A DNA stretch of 64,000 bases from contig CM057162.1 of assembly GCA_029962745.1 (NCBI GenBank), positions 14,110,657 to 14,174,656 of the forward strand, in the 5' to 3' direction. Origin of the DNA: Echinometra lucunter. Taxonomy: Eukaryota > Echinodermata > Echinoidea > Camarodonta > Echinometridae. Positions 42,741-54,259 of this stretch are shown here, piece by piece (position 1 is the first letter of the stretch; each line of letters starts with the position of its first letter). Position numbers and translations under genes: made by a program. The notes beneath the pieces were generated by a model that saw only the letters and a program-made list of their open reading frames with translations, did not search any database and had not been told where the DNA came from.

Positions 42741-42976
42741 GTCAGGACAACTGTCTCCTGGACAATTACCATCTGGACAACTACGACACCACAATTACCC
42801 CCCCTCCCCCCTGGCAATTACCCCTCAGCCAATACCGACAAGAACCCTGTGGGACAATTAGCTCCAGGACAAATACATGTACCATCTAGGACTATTACTT
42901 CCAGGACAATTATCATCCTAGGACAATTCCCCCGAGATGATAACACACAGGACAATTTAACCCCCCCCCCCCGAGA
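42741..42976 (+). repeat. Degenerate GGACAATTA array, left copy
   Basis: About ten words of the type CCAGGACAATTACC at irregular 14-20 bp spacing, ending in a C run at 42961-42972. The match at 59971-60216 has the same order and a longer C run. The word resembles the GGACAACTCCCCC unit of the foldback element. Confidence 0.6.
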
Positions 42977-43976
42977 ACTATACGCCTTCCCCAGGACAGT
43001 GCTATGAGGCTGTTAACCCCTAGGACACTTGCCACCAGTTCATATTCCATTGTGATACATACTTATCTCATGGACTTGCAATAATGTGTCCTTGTTTAGC
43101 TTAGAGACTGTATATACATGAATGGTGTCCAGTCTCTTTCTCAAATTCAGTTCAATAAATAGGGGTTAAAATTCATACAGAAATTGTAAATGCAATGGGG
43201 TTTCATACTCACACCCATAAAATTTGTTCCAAATGTCTCCTTATAGTAGAATCCGAACTATACAAAAACATAGATATATGGGACTACACACAGTTTTTTA
43301 GACTTAGACCGAGAACTATCCTTTCTCTCCTTTCTTTTGTAAATTTTTCAATTGGATAATCTGAAGGACATTGTGTCATACCAAATTAAAAGAAAATATT
43401 ACAAAATAAGTTGCTCAAAAGGTATAAAAATCTAAAATACAGTGTACTAAGTATACTAAGTATGCTGAACAAAATGTAACATGACTATTAAACCGTAACA
43501 TGACTAACCAAGATTTTGGAGTCTACTGAAAAATACAGGGAGGAAAACTTTTGAATTTTGTGGATAAACATTTGTCATCGTATCAGAAGTAAGAGTGATA
43601 TATGATATATATGATATAAGTATGAGGTACAACACAGTAAGGAGGGATTTTTTTTTTCAAAAATATTGATTATTTTCTTGTGTCCTCTTTTTTGTAACGT
43701 TATTAAGCATGGTCAAAAGTTCTCATTATAGCTCCAGCATTGTCCAGTAAGACTCCAGTTGCTTTTTATTTTTTATGTATTGTAAACCTAGGTTGGGTGA
43801 ATATGTTGTAACAAGATTAGGACTTGAAATGGAATAGATATTGAATTAGCTGTATCTAAAGGTATGAAAAATTGCTTAAATGTAACGTTACTAATCATGG
43901 AATTGCCCATATGTGAAAATCAAGATAATGTCTACAACAACAACAAAATGTGTGAGAACGTAAATGTATACTATAC

Positions 43977-46900
43977 GGGTCAAATCGTTGAACGATGTAC
44001 AATTGGCTATTTTCAGACCTTAAGCACTTCAAATGCTTGTAAATTTCCCCTAAAGGAATTATTTTCTAAGTTTGTGGTACCAATGCAAAGGTTATGAGTT
44101 GGACTTTTAAAAAATATATACTTTTATAGATTTTAACTCATTTTCCTAGGAACTAGAGACCTTCAAAGCTTAAAAAACAGCCAAAATGGCTGTTTTTGCA
44201 AAATTTTCATAAATATAAACATCTCTCCTGCCTTTGAATCCCGTCCCACAGCTCATCCCCTTTTTGTGGGTAACCACACACATGTCCTCAAAAATATCAA
44301 TGGCCTTTGAAATGCCTTGATGCAATACCACCCACAAGGGGCAAGACTAATCGAATTAATGTATAAAAAAGGAATGTCTCTGATCGATACTTCTTTGTCT
44401 ACCAGCACAAGCTTTATTTAACTATGGATGTTCCCAAAGTTACGTACCTTTAGTGTCCCATAAACCCTATCCATCCCCCCAAAATTGTTAGCCAATTCTC
44501 TTTGGTTGTGGCTTGAGGGCCACTCAAGTAAAATTATACTGGATTTCTGTCAGAGATGTTCGTTCCGTATTTACTGTCACTGCTTTGAGTGTAATGTGTT
44601 TCGGTTGAAATATTGGCCACCTACGTGTCCGAATGAAACATACAAACAAGACTATTTTATATTTCAGTGGCATATTGGCTATTAACATTTGTTTCTAGAA
44701 GGATTTCTGAAAATCACGAACGTCTCGCATAAAAATGAACGTCTCTGTTGAAATCTTTTGCAGGGAATCCCTGCACCGTTTGCGCACGCACTGCGTATCA
44801 ATGCATTCGCCCGTATCAGCGGGAAGCTCAATCGCCAATATAGATTCAATCTTTGACAGCAGGCCCTAGGAAACTTTAAAAAATCCTGAAAATATAAGTA
44901 CAAAAAAAACTTCACCGAGATTGTTGTTGTGAAAGTGATTGTTACGTGGTGTGAATGGGTTAGTTGCGGCATTAGTTGATACTTTTTGAAGAGGAGGTGT
45001 ATGAACTTTGGTTTTTAAAGCTATTTAGAATGAAGATGGCATGCCTTTGCCGACGTAATTCATGAAAGTTAACATAGCGAACGTCTCTGTTGAAAACAAC
45101 GGACGTCTCTGACCATTATGAAGGTGTCAACAAACACTATCCATTATTGTTTGTAAAGCCTCCTTAGCTGAAATTAACTGTGGCTGATAAAGCACACATA
45201 GTTTCCAAGTATTTATAATATGATTTAGAAATAATTGCTGTAAGAAAAATAAGAAATTCAGATGTTTGAATCCGATGAAAACACAAAATCGGACTTAAAA
45301 TATCACTTTGATAGTCTGTAAAAGTGGTGCAAACTAGTTGACAGTGCAGAAACCAATTTCTAAGATTAGTATTAAATGTATACACTTAAATTATTTAATT
45401 ACTTTAACAATATGTTGCAAAATTTTTGTGCTAGATCTATTGATGAGGATTATGTCGTTTTTGTCAGAGACGTTCGCGTGTAATAAATTTTCATTGGCGG
45501 AACTATATTGCGAGCCTGTACAAACTAACTGGTGTGTTTAATTACAACCCATTACCATCCCAGTTCATAAGCTATGTCAGTTTCTTGTTTAAATGTCTGT
45601 CATTTTGTATCATGGGTCAAAATTATTTTTGTCATAGACGTTCTTTGGGCACAAATTGTAAAAATTTTATATTTTTCTGTTGGGGTACTATCTCCGTATG
45701 TTCATAGTTTATGCCCCTTGTGCATTAACACCTTTTTGGTTACTTTCTAAGAAAAAACGAAGATGATGATTTTTGGATATCAATCAGAGACGTTCATTTT
45801 GCCATAATAGGTCCTTTGGGAGAGATAATAATGATTGCATCACTATTATCATCACCAATCATATCCTACCGTGACTTGTGAAGAGCATGTGAAGACCCAG
45901 AAAAGATTCAGTGAAAAGAAAAGTCGCGCCTAGATCCAATCAGAATATGAAGAAAGGCAGAAAAAAATTAATGGGTGAAAAGGAATACAAGGTTAAGAGG
46001 GCCAAGCAACGGGCCGAGTCGCGAGTCCGGTGCTGGAAAAGTTACACTGCAGCTCAAAAAGAAGCGCATCGAGCCAAATAGAGAATAAGGGTTTAAAGTT
46101 TAGGCACCTCCAACACTTTAAAGATATTGGAGAATGGTATCAACCTTTTATTTCTACTGCCACAACCTCGTCTGCACTTGCCATACCTGCAACCACCAAC
46201 ACCACTCCAAAATGTGCAGGATGAAGCAAATTCACCAACTAGGGAGTAAGATTAAAAAGTTATAATGCTGTGAAATTCGCATAAAACAAAGAAGAAAAGG
46301 TTGACTATTGTGAGTTGCAAACGCAGTAATTGTGATACTCATGAATATTCACGAATTGGGTTTTCAACAAAATTTAAAAATCATTATATAATTCCTTGAT
46401 GTTTTAAGAAATGTTTGTTTAAAATACAAAATCTGTCTTTTAAACAACATTGTTTGAATTTTAAGCATCATACTTTATATTTTAAACAACTTTGTTTTAA
46501 GCAGCACAAATTTAAACATCGCTTTTATTAAAGTGTAATGATAGACTACTCCCCCTTATGTGAATTAGCGATAGATGATTTCGTAACTGAATATGAATAT
46601 GTGTTTATAATAAATGTGTTACGTTGCAAAATGTATCTACCATGTTTTTTCCTTAACGTAACTAACTTATCATTAAAGGTTGCTTATCATTGACAGGGTG
46701 TGAATAAGTACATTCTTGGACGTGGCACAGAGCCGACGAATGAAACTCGATCAGGGGTACTTCGATCTGATTTTATGGAAGTAATGTTGAGGCCAAACAG
46801 GCGATATAACTGTGTGTTTCTCTCTTGTATTGCAGGATAGGGGTATTGTTATATAAATGTCATTAACTGTGTTAAAAATGCAGTTTAAGTGTTGCGTCTG

Positions 46901-47694
46901 GATATTAATTTGTAATGATGTTTAAAATTTTCAGTTCTCTATAAAGAGTGAGCTATATGAGAGGATGATTATTTTCAGAAGTACTTATTTTTAACTGTTT
47001 ACGACGGATTAAAAACTTGTTTCATTGAGAAAAGTGTTCTTCAATAAGCGGCAATAATTAGAGACTGTATACTTGAAAACATTGCTTATAACAAACGTCT
47101 CTGAATGAAAACAGAACGTCCCTGATTAAAACAAGGCTCTCTTTCATGTGCCACTGAGGTCTATATGGTTCTCTGTGAGAGCACTGTGGATATAATCCAG
47201 TCCTCCCATCTCTTGATCTTAACATACTGAAAGAGCAACTCAGTCTGACGTGTTTTTGGAGAATGAGAGAGAAGTTACGAAAGAGTTTTGGAAAGGTACT
47301 GTGATTGGAAATATTATACACAGTTTGGTCCAACTTCAGTGCTCTGCCACTTGTTTTAGCTTTATAAACGAAATATTAAGTTTTTCCCATAGAGATGAAA
47401 ACTCCCATACGATCCCTAGCCGCACAAATGACTTCCCTCCAATGAAACATTTACCATATGTAAGAACATCTAATGATAATCTACGTTTTTAAATCAGAGA
47501 CGTTTGGCAGTTGGACATGGTTTCCTTCTACCGTGAATAAAAAATGGAACTGCTGGGAAAATCCCAGTATAATCGGGTGTGTATGGAAGCTGAAAGAAAG
47601 GGCTACTAGCTGAAAATGGTTTTTGATTTCAATTCTGAATTTTTAATTTTGGCCGTTTTTGGCCCCAATTGTACATCGTTCAACGTTTTCACCC
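43977..47694. mobile_element. 3.7-kb TIR transposon of unassigned family
   Basis: The left end GGGTCAAATCGTTGAACGAT continues to CAATTGG at 44006 and is matched by the right end (47665-47694), inverse GGGTGAAAACGTTGAACGAT, at 28 of 30 positions. The right duplicate holds the uninterrupted site (ACTATACATGTAAGG at 61182), so the boundaries are exact. Flanks ATAC/ACAC suggest a 4-bp target duplication with one change. About a dozen copies of AGAGACGTTC in both orientations are spread inside. Coding remains are weak and frameshifted. The tip sequence does not let me name a superfamily. Confidence 0.8.
45895..46223 (+). pseudogene. Possible decayed coding segment in the 3.7-kb transposon
   Basis: One + frame reads a strongly basic stretch, MKKGRKKLMGEKEYKVKRAK followed by QRAESRVRCWKSYTAAQKEA, and stops near 46078. 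A second frame then continues open to 46223 with a PFISTATTSS-type tail. The Lys/Arg/Glu periodicity resembles N-terminal basic regions seen in some transposon proteins, but no catalytic motif is visible. It may be a broken first exon of a transposase, or chance. Confidence 0.25.
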
Positions 47695-47863
47695 ACACAT
47701 GTAAGGGTGTACATGTATGTAAACTTTTGGGCCAACTGTGTCTAAATTTAAATTACAAAACTTATGGTAATCTGTACATTTTGTCTGGTTTCTTTCCGTA
47801 CAGTTGATTTCTGTGGTGTCAGGAACATCCTAAATGGAAGGGAAACCGTCTAATACTACTGGT

Positions 47864-48017
47864 TAGACTACTAGAGAGACTGCTGAAGAGACTACTGGAG
47901 AGACTACTGGAGAGATTACTGGAGAGACTAGTGGAGAGACTAGTGGAGAGACTAGTGGAGAGACTAGTTGAGAGACTACTGGAGAGACTAGCGGAGAGAC
48001 TAGTGGAGAGACTACTG
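47864..48017. repeat. 12-bp minisatellite, left copy, about 12 units
   Basis: Tandem units of GAGAGACTAGTG / GAGAGACTACTG. Being a multiple of three, the unit yields a Ser-Leu-Ser-Thr repeat on the - strand that is not a gene. The right copy at 61338-61617 has roughly twice as many units. Confidence 0.9.
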
Positions 48018-48649
48018 AACCATGGCATAGTGACATGCCCAGTACAAGGTAATAATTTTGGCTTTTTTTTTTTTTTTTAAAGCATCTGTAACGATCTTTC
48101 TAGTCTGTCTTTTCTGATGATGTGCCCAACGAAATTTAGTTGGTACTTTATAACGGTAGCTTTGAGGTCGCATCCCTCCTCCTCCATTATGATAATAGGG
48201 AGCTTTCACAAACATGACAGAGAGGTCCCTTTTGGAAGCAGCAGCAATAAAAGATGCGGCCGCGTCACACAGTGTTAAAGAGCATTCACTCTTTTGGGGA
48301 TCGCAGACATATGACTTGACAATGGGAAGCAGCAGCTGCTGCTTCCTCTTGCTCACTCTCTCTCTACCAGCACATTTTTTCCCATGCCATGGCCAGGCTA
48401 GGCGAGCGCCAGGCAAGATCTCTCATGGCTGCGCTGAGGATAGGCTGGCTGCGTGTTACCATGCATACACACTTATGCTGGCTATCTACCCAGCTGCATC
48501 CTACATCAAGAAGGGATGTTATTTTGGCTGAGAACCATTCTTGTTTTCAACAGGACAGAGAGCTATTTGGATTTAAGCATGCACAGTACATAATTTTGCA
48601 CACAACACGTTAAATTAATGTCTGCATTGTGTTTTTCGAAAGCCCCTAA

Positions 48650-49005
48650 TAATATATTACATTTATATAGTGCATTACCTAAATACTTCATTGCACTTTA
48701 CAGTGTAACTATTATTACCCCTGATCACTGGATTTCTAGCCTGCACACAAGTGAGCACCATCTCCACTCCTTCAGGAGCATTCCTACCATTTTGCATCAT
48801 TCACATGCATACATGCAGGGCAATGGCAAAGGCAATCACATTGGCTTTCAGCAATCCTCACAGGTACGGTACCCATTTGCTCCTGGGTGGAGAGTGGCAA
48901 ATGTTGATTCATATCTTAACAAAGGAAATTAGCGCTGTGGCGGGACCCGAACTCTGACCACGAGATCCACAGTCCAGTGACATATCCACAAGACCACAAC
49001 ACTTC
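48650..49005 (-). repeat. tRNA-derived SINE, left copy
   Basis: On the - strand the 5' head (49000-48931) reads GTGGATATGTCACTGGACTG with a B-box-like AGTTCGGGTCCCGCC. This is typical of a tRNA-derived pol III promoter with a degraded A box. A body of about 280 bp follows, ending in CACTATATAAATGTAATATA at low coordinates. It is noncoding; the overlapping open frames in both duplicates are incidental. Confidence 0.65.
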
Positions 49006-49156
49006 TACCAAACAATGAAACTTCTACCACATTCTGTCAAGTATTTGCTGATTTGAGATCTTTTTGACCTAGGGTACCTTCAACATCTTCCACATTTCCA
49101 TTGAGTTCAACCTTTTCTGATTGTGTACACTTTGAAGTCTCTATATGCAATTGCAT

Positions 49157-49523
49157 ATACCTCACTTATCCGGCTGCATCGGGACCAGCGCCCATCCATA
49201 TAAGTGAAATGGCCGGATATGAGAGTAATGTAGGGGGACACCTTTTCTATGAAAATTTATTGGGTAGAGCAGTCTATTTGCTGTAAAATATCTGTTTCCT
49301 TGGTGTTGTGGGTGATTGTAAATGATCAATAATATCTTTCTGTTTGTACGAGATGAAAAGGAAATAAAATTAGACGGAAAATTGCCCACAATGTTCCGTC
49401 TCCCAGGCTTGTAGGTGAACTGGATGAAGAATAAAAAAAAGGTAAGCTGGCCTGGAAACGGCCGGTTAATAAAGGAGTCCGAATAAATGAAGGCCGGATA
49501 AGCGAGGTTGGACTATTCCAGTA
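49157..49523. mobile_element. pogo-like TIR element, left copy
   Basis: The left end CCTCACTTATCCGGCTGC and the right end GCCGGATAAGCGAGGTTGG, then ACTATTCCAGTA, form the CTCGCTTATCCGGC-type TIR of pogo/Tigger elements. About 365 bp, without transposase. The left tip is intact here but deleted in the right duplicate. Confidence 0.65.
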
Positions 49524-49857
49524 TTGACCAAGCATAGCATTTTGGGAATCTTCTTGTCCATTTTTAAAGATTTATCGGTCAAGATATTCCTCTTCTCTAT
49601 CACCGATAAGTGTGACTCATTATTACATTACATTATGATTTGATTACATTATCTCGCCTTCCCTTCTGCCATCTGATATTACCATACCAAGAGGATTTAA
49701 CTTTTGCACTAATTCTTAACTTCTCTCCTTTGAACTACAAGTACATATAGCGGTTTTGTATATTTTGTGTTTTCTCATACAGTAATGCAATTCTTTTATT
49801 GGACTTGCCTGCTAATGATAATAAATATTGTACAGATATTGCCTGCCTATAGGATTA

Positions 49858-50000
49858 ATATAACATTTCATTTCCCCGATGGAGTTATGTTTTACCCAGG
49901 GGATTATATTTTCCCCGAAGCGCGCAGCACTGAGGGAAAATATTGTCCCGAGGGGAAATATAGCTTCGAAGGGGAGATGAAATATTATTTATTAAAGAGA
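49858..50000. repeat. Short fold-back segment, left copy
   Basis: AACATTTCATTTCCCC faces GGGGAGATGAAATATT, with several GGGGAAAATAT/ATATTTTCCCC words between. It is matched at about 63778-63914 in the right copy. Confidence 0.5.
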
Positions 50001-50085
50001 TAGACCAGACAATATCTGTTATATTATTATAGTAAATAGTGAATGTATAATATGCGCTTTGATTGGTTAAATTTGCATCATGTGC

Positions 50086-50636
50086 GTGCAAAAATTTTGT
50101 TATAGTGCACAGCCGTGCCCACATCGACAGGCCCACATCGACAGGAGAGGGAGAGGGAGAGGGTGCACTATTCTTAGCTGATAACCTTGTACCTTTGTTA
50201 TTCAGTACGTGGCCTCCTCTTCAATTGATTGAAAAGATATTTGTTAAAACCACTTTGCAGCTCGAAAGCTTAATTGCATTCTAAGGCATTATATTACATA
50301 GTAAAATGCAATTTGGAATACATTATGGCATTTAATCATGATTTTTTTTTTTATAGATAGCAATCAAAGAAACTTTTTGAAATAAACTGGAGGAACTACA
50401 TGTAAATTGGGAAGGAGGGAGAAAAAGTGAACAGGAAGGAGAGGGTAGATATGGGAGAGAGAAAGATAAGGGTGTGAGGAGAAAATAAACTCAGACCATT
50501 AAGAGGGAGAAGGTAAGGAGGGGAGAGAAGAGGATGTGAAGGAAATACGATAGAGAGATGATGAAGAGAAAATATCAGAAAAAAATGGAGAGGGGAGAGA
50601 AAGGAAGAACAGGCTGTAGAAACTGCAGGGGCATTT
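50086..50636. other. Purine-rich spacer
   Basis: GGAGAGGGAGAGGG near 50143-50163 and a long GA-rich stretch at 50405-50630. The - strand Ser/Pro-rich frame across it is a composition artefact. Whether the duplication extends here cannot be tested inside the window. Confidence 0.4.
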
Positions 50637-50989
50637 TTGATTTGATTTGATTTGATTTGATTTGATTTGATTTGATTTACAAGGTCACATATATACACAG
50701 TGATAAAGAGCATGTATACATAAAGGAGACGTTCATGAAAGCTTGACAGGATGACCCATGAAAGCTCGAAAGCTTACTTACAATGGGGTCCTAAAGAGAA
50801 CAGAACAACCTGACTGCTGGTAACATGGCTGGTAGGTATTTAGCACTATATACATAATGAAACATATTTACACGAGTTTAACAGCAACACATTCAAAACG
50901 AGAAAAAAAAATAAACACAAAAGAATGAAATAATACATGAATATTGATAAGGTAGAGAAAAGAATACTGATCTGTATGTCCAAAGCATA

Positions 50990-51397
50990 TCATACAATTG
51001 TGTAAATCATGTCACTTGTTTCTTTTTTCTTAGACTCAAGTGATAGGAACTCTTTTAATAGTCTTTTAAAGTGTGCAAAGTTTTCTATTGCTTTGATATT
51101 ATTAAGGAGAGAATTCCAGTATTTGATTGCGTTATAATAAAAGCAGGTGCCAATACTGCCTACTCGTTCGGGCAAGATAAAATTATAGTGACTATTTCTT
51201 GTATCATAATTATGTAAGTCTGTAACGAGATTAAAATTGCAGCCAATATAAGGATTTGCCCTTGAGTTATATATTTTATGTGCGTGGTGCAGTATAAGTT
51301 GTTTTGATCTTTGATTGACATGAAGTAAACCGACTGCAGAGAGCTCGTTATAGCCAACGTGTGTTCTTGGGCCTAAACAATGAATGAATCTTACCAT
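50990..51397 (-). pseudogene. LINE C-terminal domain fragment
   Basis: The frame contains YDTRNSHYNFILPERVGSIG and a following YYNAIKYWNSLLNNIK segment, the conserved block after the RT thumb in CR1/Jockey-type LINEs that ends with a helix-rich FKRLLKEFL. It is separated from the RT by frameshifts. Confidence 0.7.
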
Positions 51398-51739
51398 CTT
51401 ATTTTGAATGATTTTTAGTTTCTTTTGATCTGACTTGCCTAAATTATTATACCATGCAGTGTTAGCATAGTGCCATAGTCAAATAAACACTGAATAAGAG
51501 CAAAGCATAGTACATGTATACGCCTTGCATGCAAATTCATGCAATATTGGTATCTGTATACAAAAATTTCAAACGGGAGTTAGCCCTTTTTACTATAGAT
51601 TCTACTAAAGATAAAAATGAAACCTGGCTGGTTAATTTGATGCCTAAATACTGTAAAGATTCTTTTCTCTGAATTATTTGATCTTTGTATGCTACTTTGA
51701 AATCACCTGATTTTTTAGCATTACCTTTGCTACAAAACA

Positions 51740-52738
51740 AAATGCTTTCTGCTTTTGTGTAAAGAAAGCTTGTTGTCTGTCATCCAATCAACACATATAT
51801 AACATTGACAGCTCTTCACAGAGTTTTTCCTCAACATATTTTGGGTCAGAATCTGTATAAAGTAGTACGCTGTCATCGGCATATAATAATAGTTTACAAT
51901 CATTTACACAAATACACATATCATTGATATTTCCCGTAAAGAACATTGGGCCTAGAATGCTCCCTTATGGAACTCTACATGTTATTGGTAGAAGTTTGGA
52001 ATGAGTATCATGAATTGCTATCAGCTGGTGTCAATTGGATAGGTATGATCTGAACCATACTAAACTCGCCTTACTGAATCCCATATTTTGTAATTTTTTC
52101 AATAATATCTCGTGATTAACAGTGTCAAATGCTTTTTGCAGGTCAAGAAGCACCATACCAACAAAGTGCCTTTGTGAGATTTCGGTCCGCACATAATCTG
52201 TCAAGTGAATTAGACTTGTTTTTTTTTCGTGACGAAAGCCAGACTGAAATTTTTCTTTGTAGTATCTTTCAAGTTGAACATGAACTGATTTTTCCATAAT
52301 TTTTGAAACTACACTTAAAACACTAATTGGTCTGTAATTCCCAACATCTGTTTCATCTTTCTTTTTGTTCAGAGGTGTCACTTTAGCTATTTTCATATCA
52401 TCAGGAAAAGTACTCACCATAATAGATGGATTAATTATAAAACACAGAGGCCTGAATACAGTTTTTGCACCATCTTTTAAAAATTTAGCTGGAATCAGAT
52501 CGAAGCCCGTACCCTTTGATACGTTTAATTTACGTAACTCATTGTACACAAATTGTTCACTAACTGGTAATAGCTCAAAGCTATCTTCGATTACACCTTT
52601 TTCTTCGTAAAACCCACAAACATAATCATTATCTGCATTGAAAATATTGGATGGAGGTAGCTTGTCAACTAAATTGGCTGCAACATTTGTGAAATAAGAA
52701 TTGAATTCAGTGGCTATAGCCACTTTATCATGACACAA
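51740..52738 (-). pseudogene. LINE reverse transcriptase, disrupted
   Basis: In order on the - strand: NVSKGTGFDLIPAKFLK, NYRPISVLSVVSKIMEK, FQSGFRHEKK, LLDLQKAFDTVNHEILL, then the conserved VPQGSILGP motif with its Gln codon changed to a stop (TAA at 51967-51965), and the catalytic YADD at 51883-51872. Frameshifts follow the palm. The 235-codon continuous frame ends at 52031. Motif spacing is normal for CR1/Jockey-type elements. Confidence 0.8.
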
Positions 52739-53198
52739 TTGTCCATCGATACTTATGACAGTCTCTTGATCTCTACTTTTCTTATTTTTTAATCCTTAAC
52801 TTTTCAAATTCTGCCAGAGTCTCCTTGAATCTTGTTTGTTTTCTTCAATCAGGTTTTGCAAGTGCTCGAGCTTGGCCTTCCTTACTTTTCTTTGAACTGA
52901 ATTTTGTAATGCTCGATATGATTTAGAGAGCGTTTCGTCTTTTGCGTTTTTCTTCATTTTCGTGTAAGCTGCGTTTCTCTCTCTCTAATAAGGGACAAAG
53001 TTTCTTTGTTCATCCAGATTTCTGTTCTTTGCTTTATCCTAACCTGTTTCCGTGGTGCAAGCATGTTTAAAGTTGAAATAAATTCATTTTGAAAATTTGA
53101 CCATGCTTTAATTACATCTGTACAATTAGTTATCAGTGACCAGTCAACGAAAGATAGTTGGGTATCAAATGTTTCTTCATTGTATCTTTTCAAAGATC

Positions 53199-53759
53199 TT
53201 AGCGTAGTTGTTCTGTGCTGACCAATTGCAATTTTAGTACTTTTTCTTGTGCAAAAGTGAAGGAATGGTCGCTAATACCAAAATTAATGACACCGTGCTG
53301 GCTAATTTTATTTTCCTTTAATGATCTAGCAGAGATGAACAAGTTGGTATGACTTGCAATGACTTGCAATGGTTCATCAATGAGTTGACTTAAGCCGTTA
53401 AGATTCAATAAGTGGATATATCTTTTGGAGAATGGAGAATTGTGAAGTAGACATATATATATATATATATCCCCTAAAATGATAATTTCATTATCTTTGC
53501 TAATATTTTCTAAAGAATTTGACAAAATCTCAATAAACATATTATTCTTTTGGAGGTTTATATAAAACACTGACAACAATTGGTCTTGATCGTGGTAAAA
53601 GGACATTAATCCATAGTGATTCATTGACTTCAGTTTTCATATCATCATTAAAATTGAATGTGATATCATTTCTTATGTGTAAACATACACCACCTCCGTG
53701 TCCTGAAGTCCTGTCACAGCGGACAACTTTATATCCATCTATATTAATTTCTTCTTCAT
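53199..53759 (-). pseudogene. LINE endonuclease, disrupted, 5' part missing
   Basis: It contains GHGGGVCLHIRNDITFNF (the GGG-hydrophobic block), then LWINVLLPRSRPIVVSVLYK, a GD motif, and SDHSFTF near 53260 with the catalytic histidine of the APE-type endonuclease. A frameshift separates the first two parts near 53550. A TA microsatellite (53452-53471) sits inside the GDFN motif, replacing Phe-Asn with an Ile-Tyr run. The N terminus lies in the gap. Confidence 0.65.
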
Positions 53760-54259
53760 NNNNNNNNNNNNNNNNNNNNNNNNNNNNNNNNNNNNNNNNN
53801 NNNNNNNNNNNNNNNNNNNNNNNNNNNNNNNNNNNNNNNNNNNNNNNNNNNNNNNNNNNNNNNNNNNNNNNNNNNNNNNNNNNNNNNNNNNNNNNNNNNN
53901 NNNNNNNNNNNNNNNNNNNNNNNNNNNNNNNNNNNNNNNNNNNNNNNNNNNNNNNNNNNNNNNNNNNNNNNNNNNNNNNNNNNNNNNNNNNNNNNNNNNN
54001 NNNNNNNNNNNNNNNNNNNNNNNNNNNNNNNNNNNNNNNNNNNNNNNNNNNNNNNNNNNNNNNNNNNNNNNNNNNNNNNNNNNNNNNNNNNNNNNNNNNN
54101 NNNNNNNNNNNNNNNNNNNNNNNNNNNNNNNNNNNNNNNNNNNNNNNNNNNNNNNNNNNNNNNNNNNNNNNNNNNNNNNNNNNNNNNNNNNNNNNNNNNN
54201 NNNNNNNNNNNNNNNNNNNNNNNNNNNNNNNNNNNNNNNNNNNNNNNNNNNNNNNNNNN
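53760..54259. other. Assembly gap, exactly 500 N
   Basis: A round 500-base N run is a placeholder of unknown true length. Any reading frame drawn through it is meaningless. Confidence 0.98.

Larger units (their letters stand above)
37764..50085 (+). repeat. Left copy of a large direct duplication
   Basis: It matches 56432-64000 in the same orientation. The offset is +18660 at 38.5 kb and +18662 at 40.8 kb, becomes +17230 after a right-copy deletion, and falls again after a left-copy transposon. Identity is near complete in 38.5-41.2 kb, several percent lower in 42.7-43.9 kb and 48-50 kb, and lowest in 37.8-38.1 kb. The right end is set by the end of the window, so the true length is unknown. 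It could be a segmental duplication or two haplotypes laid in tandem. Confidence 0.9.
50637..53759 (-). mobile_element. CR1/Jockey-like LINE, 5' end in assembly gap
   Basis: On the - strand the order is endonuclease remains (53759-53250), linker (53193-52800), reverse transcriptase (52738-51740) and a C-terminal domain (51397-50990). A short 3' end follows, terminating in TTTGA/AATCA repeats (50637-50679). A microsatellite tail instead of poly(A) fits the CR1/L2/Jockey assemblage. Several frameshifts and stops make it inactive. It lies between the two duplicate copies and runs into the 500-N gap. Confidence 0.8.

Noticed and set aside
47819..48028. Ser-Leu-Ser-Thr repeat proteins on the - strand, here and at 61364-61711
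   Set aside because: Products of the 12-bp minisatellite, with unit number differing between copies.
48012..48416. A 134-codon frame on the - strand
   Set aside because: It is broken in the right duplicate by a small deletion and a 494-bp insertion, has Lys runs from a T tract, and matches nothing I recognise.
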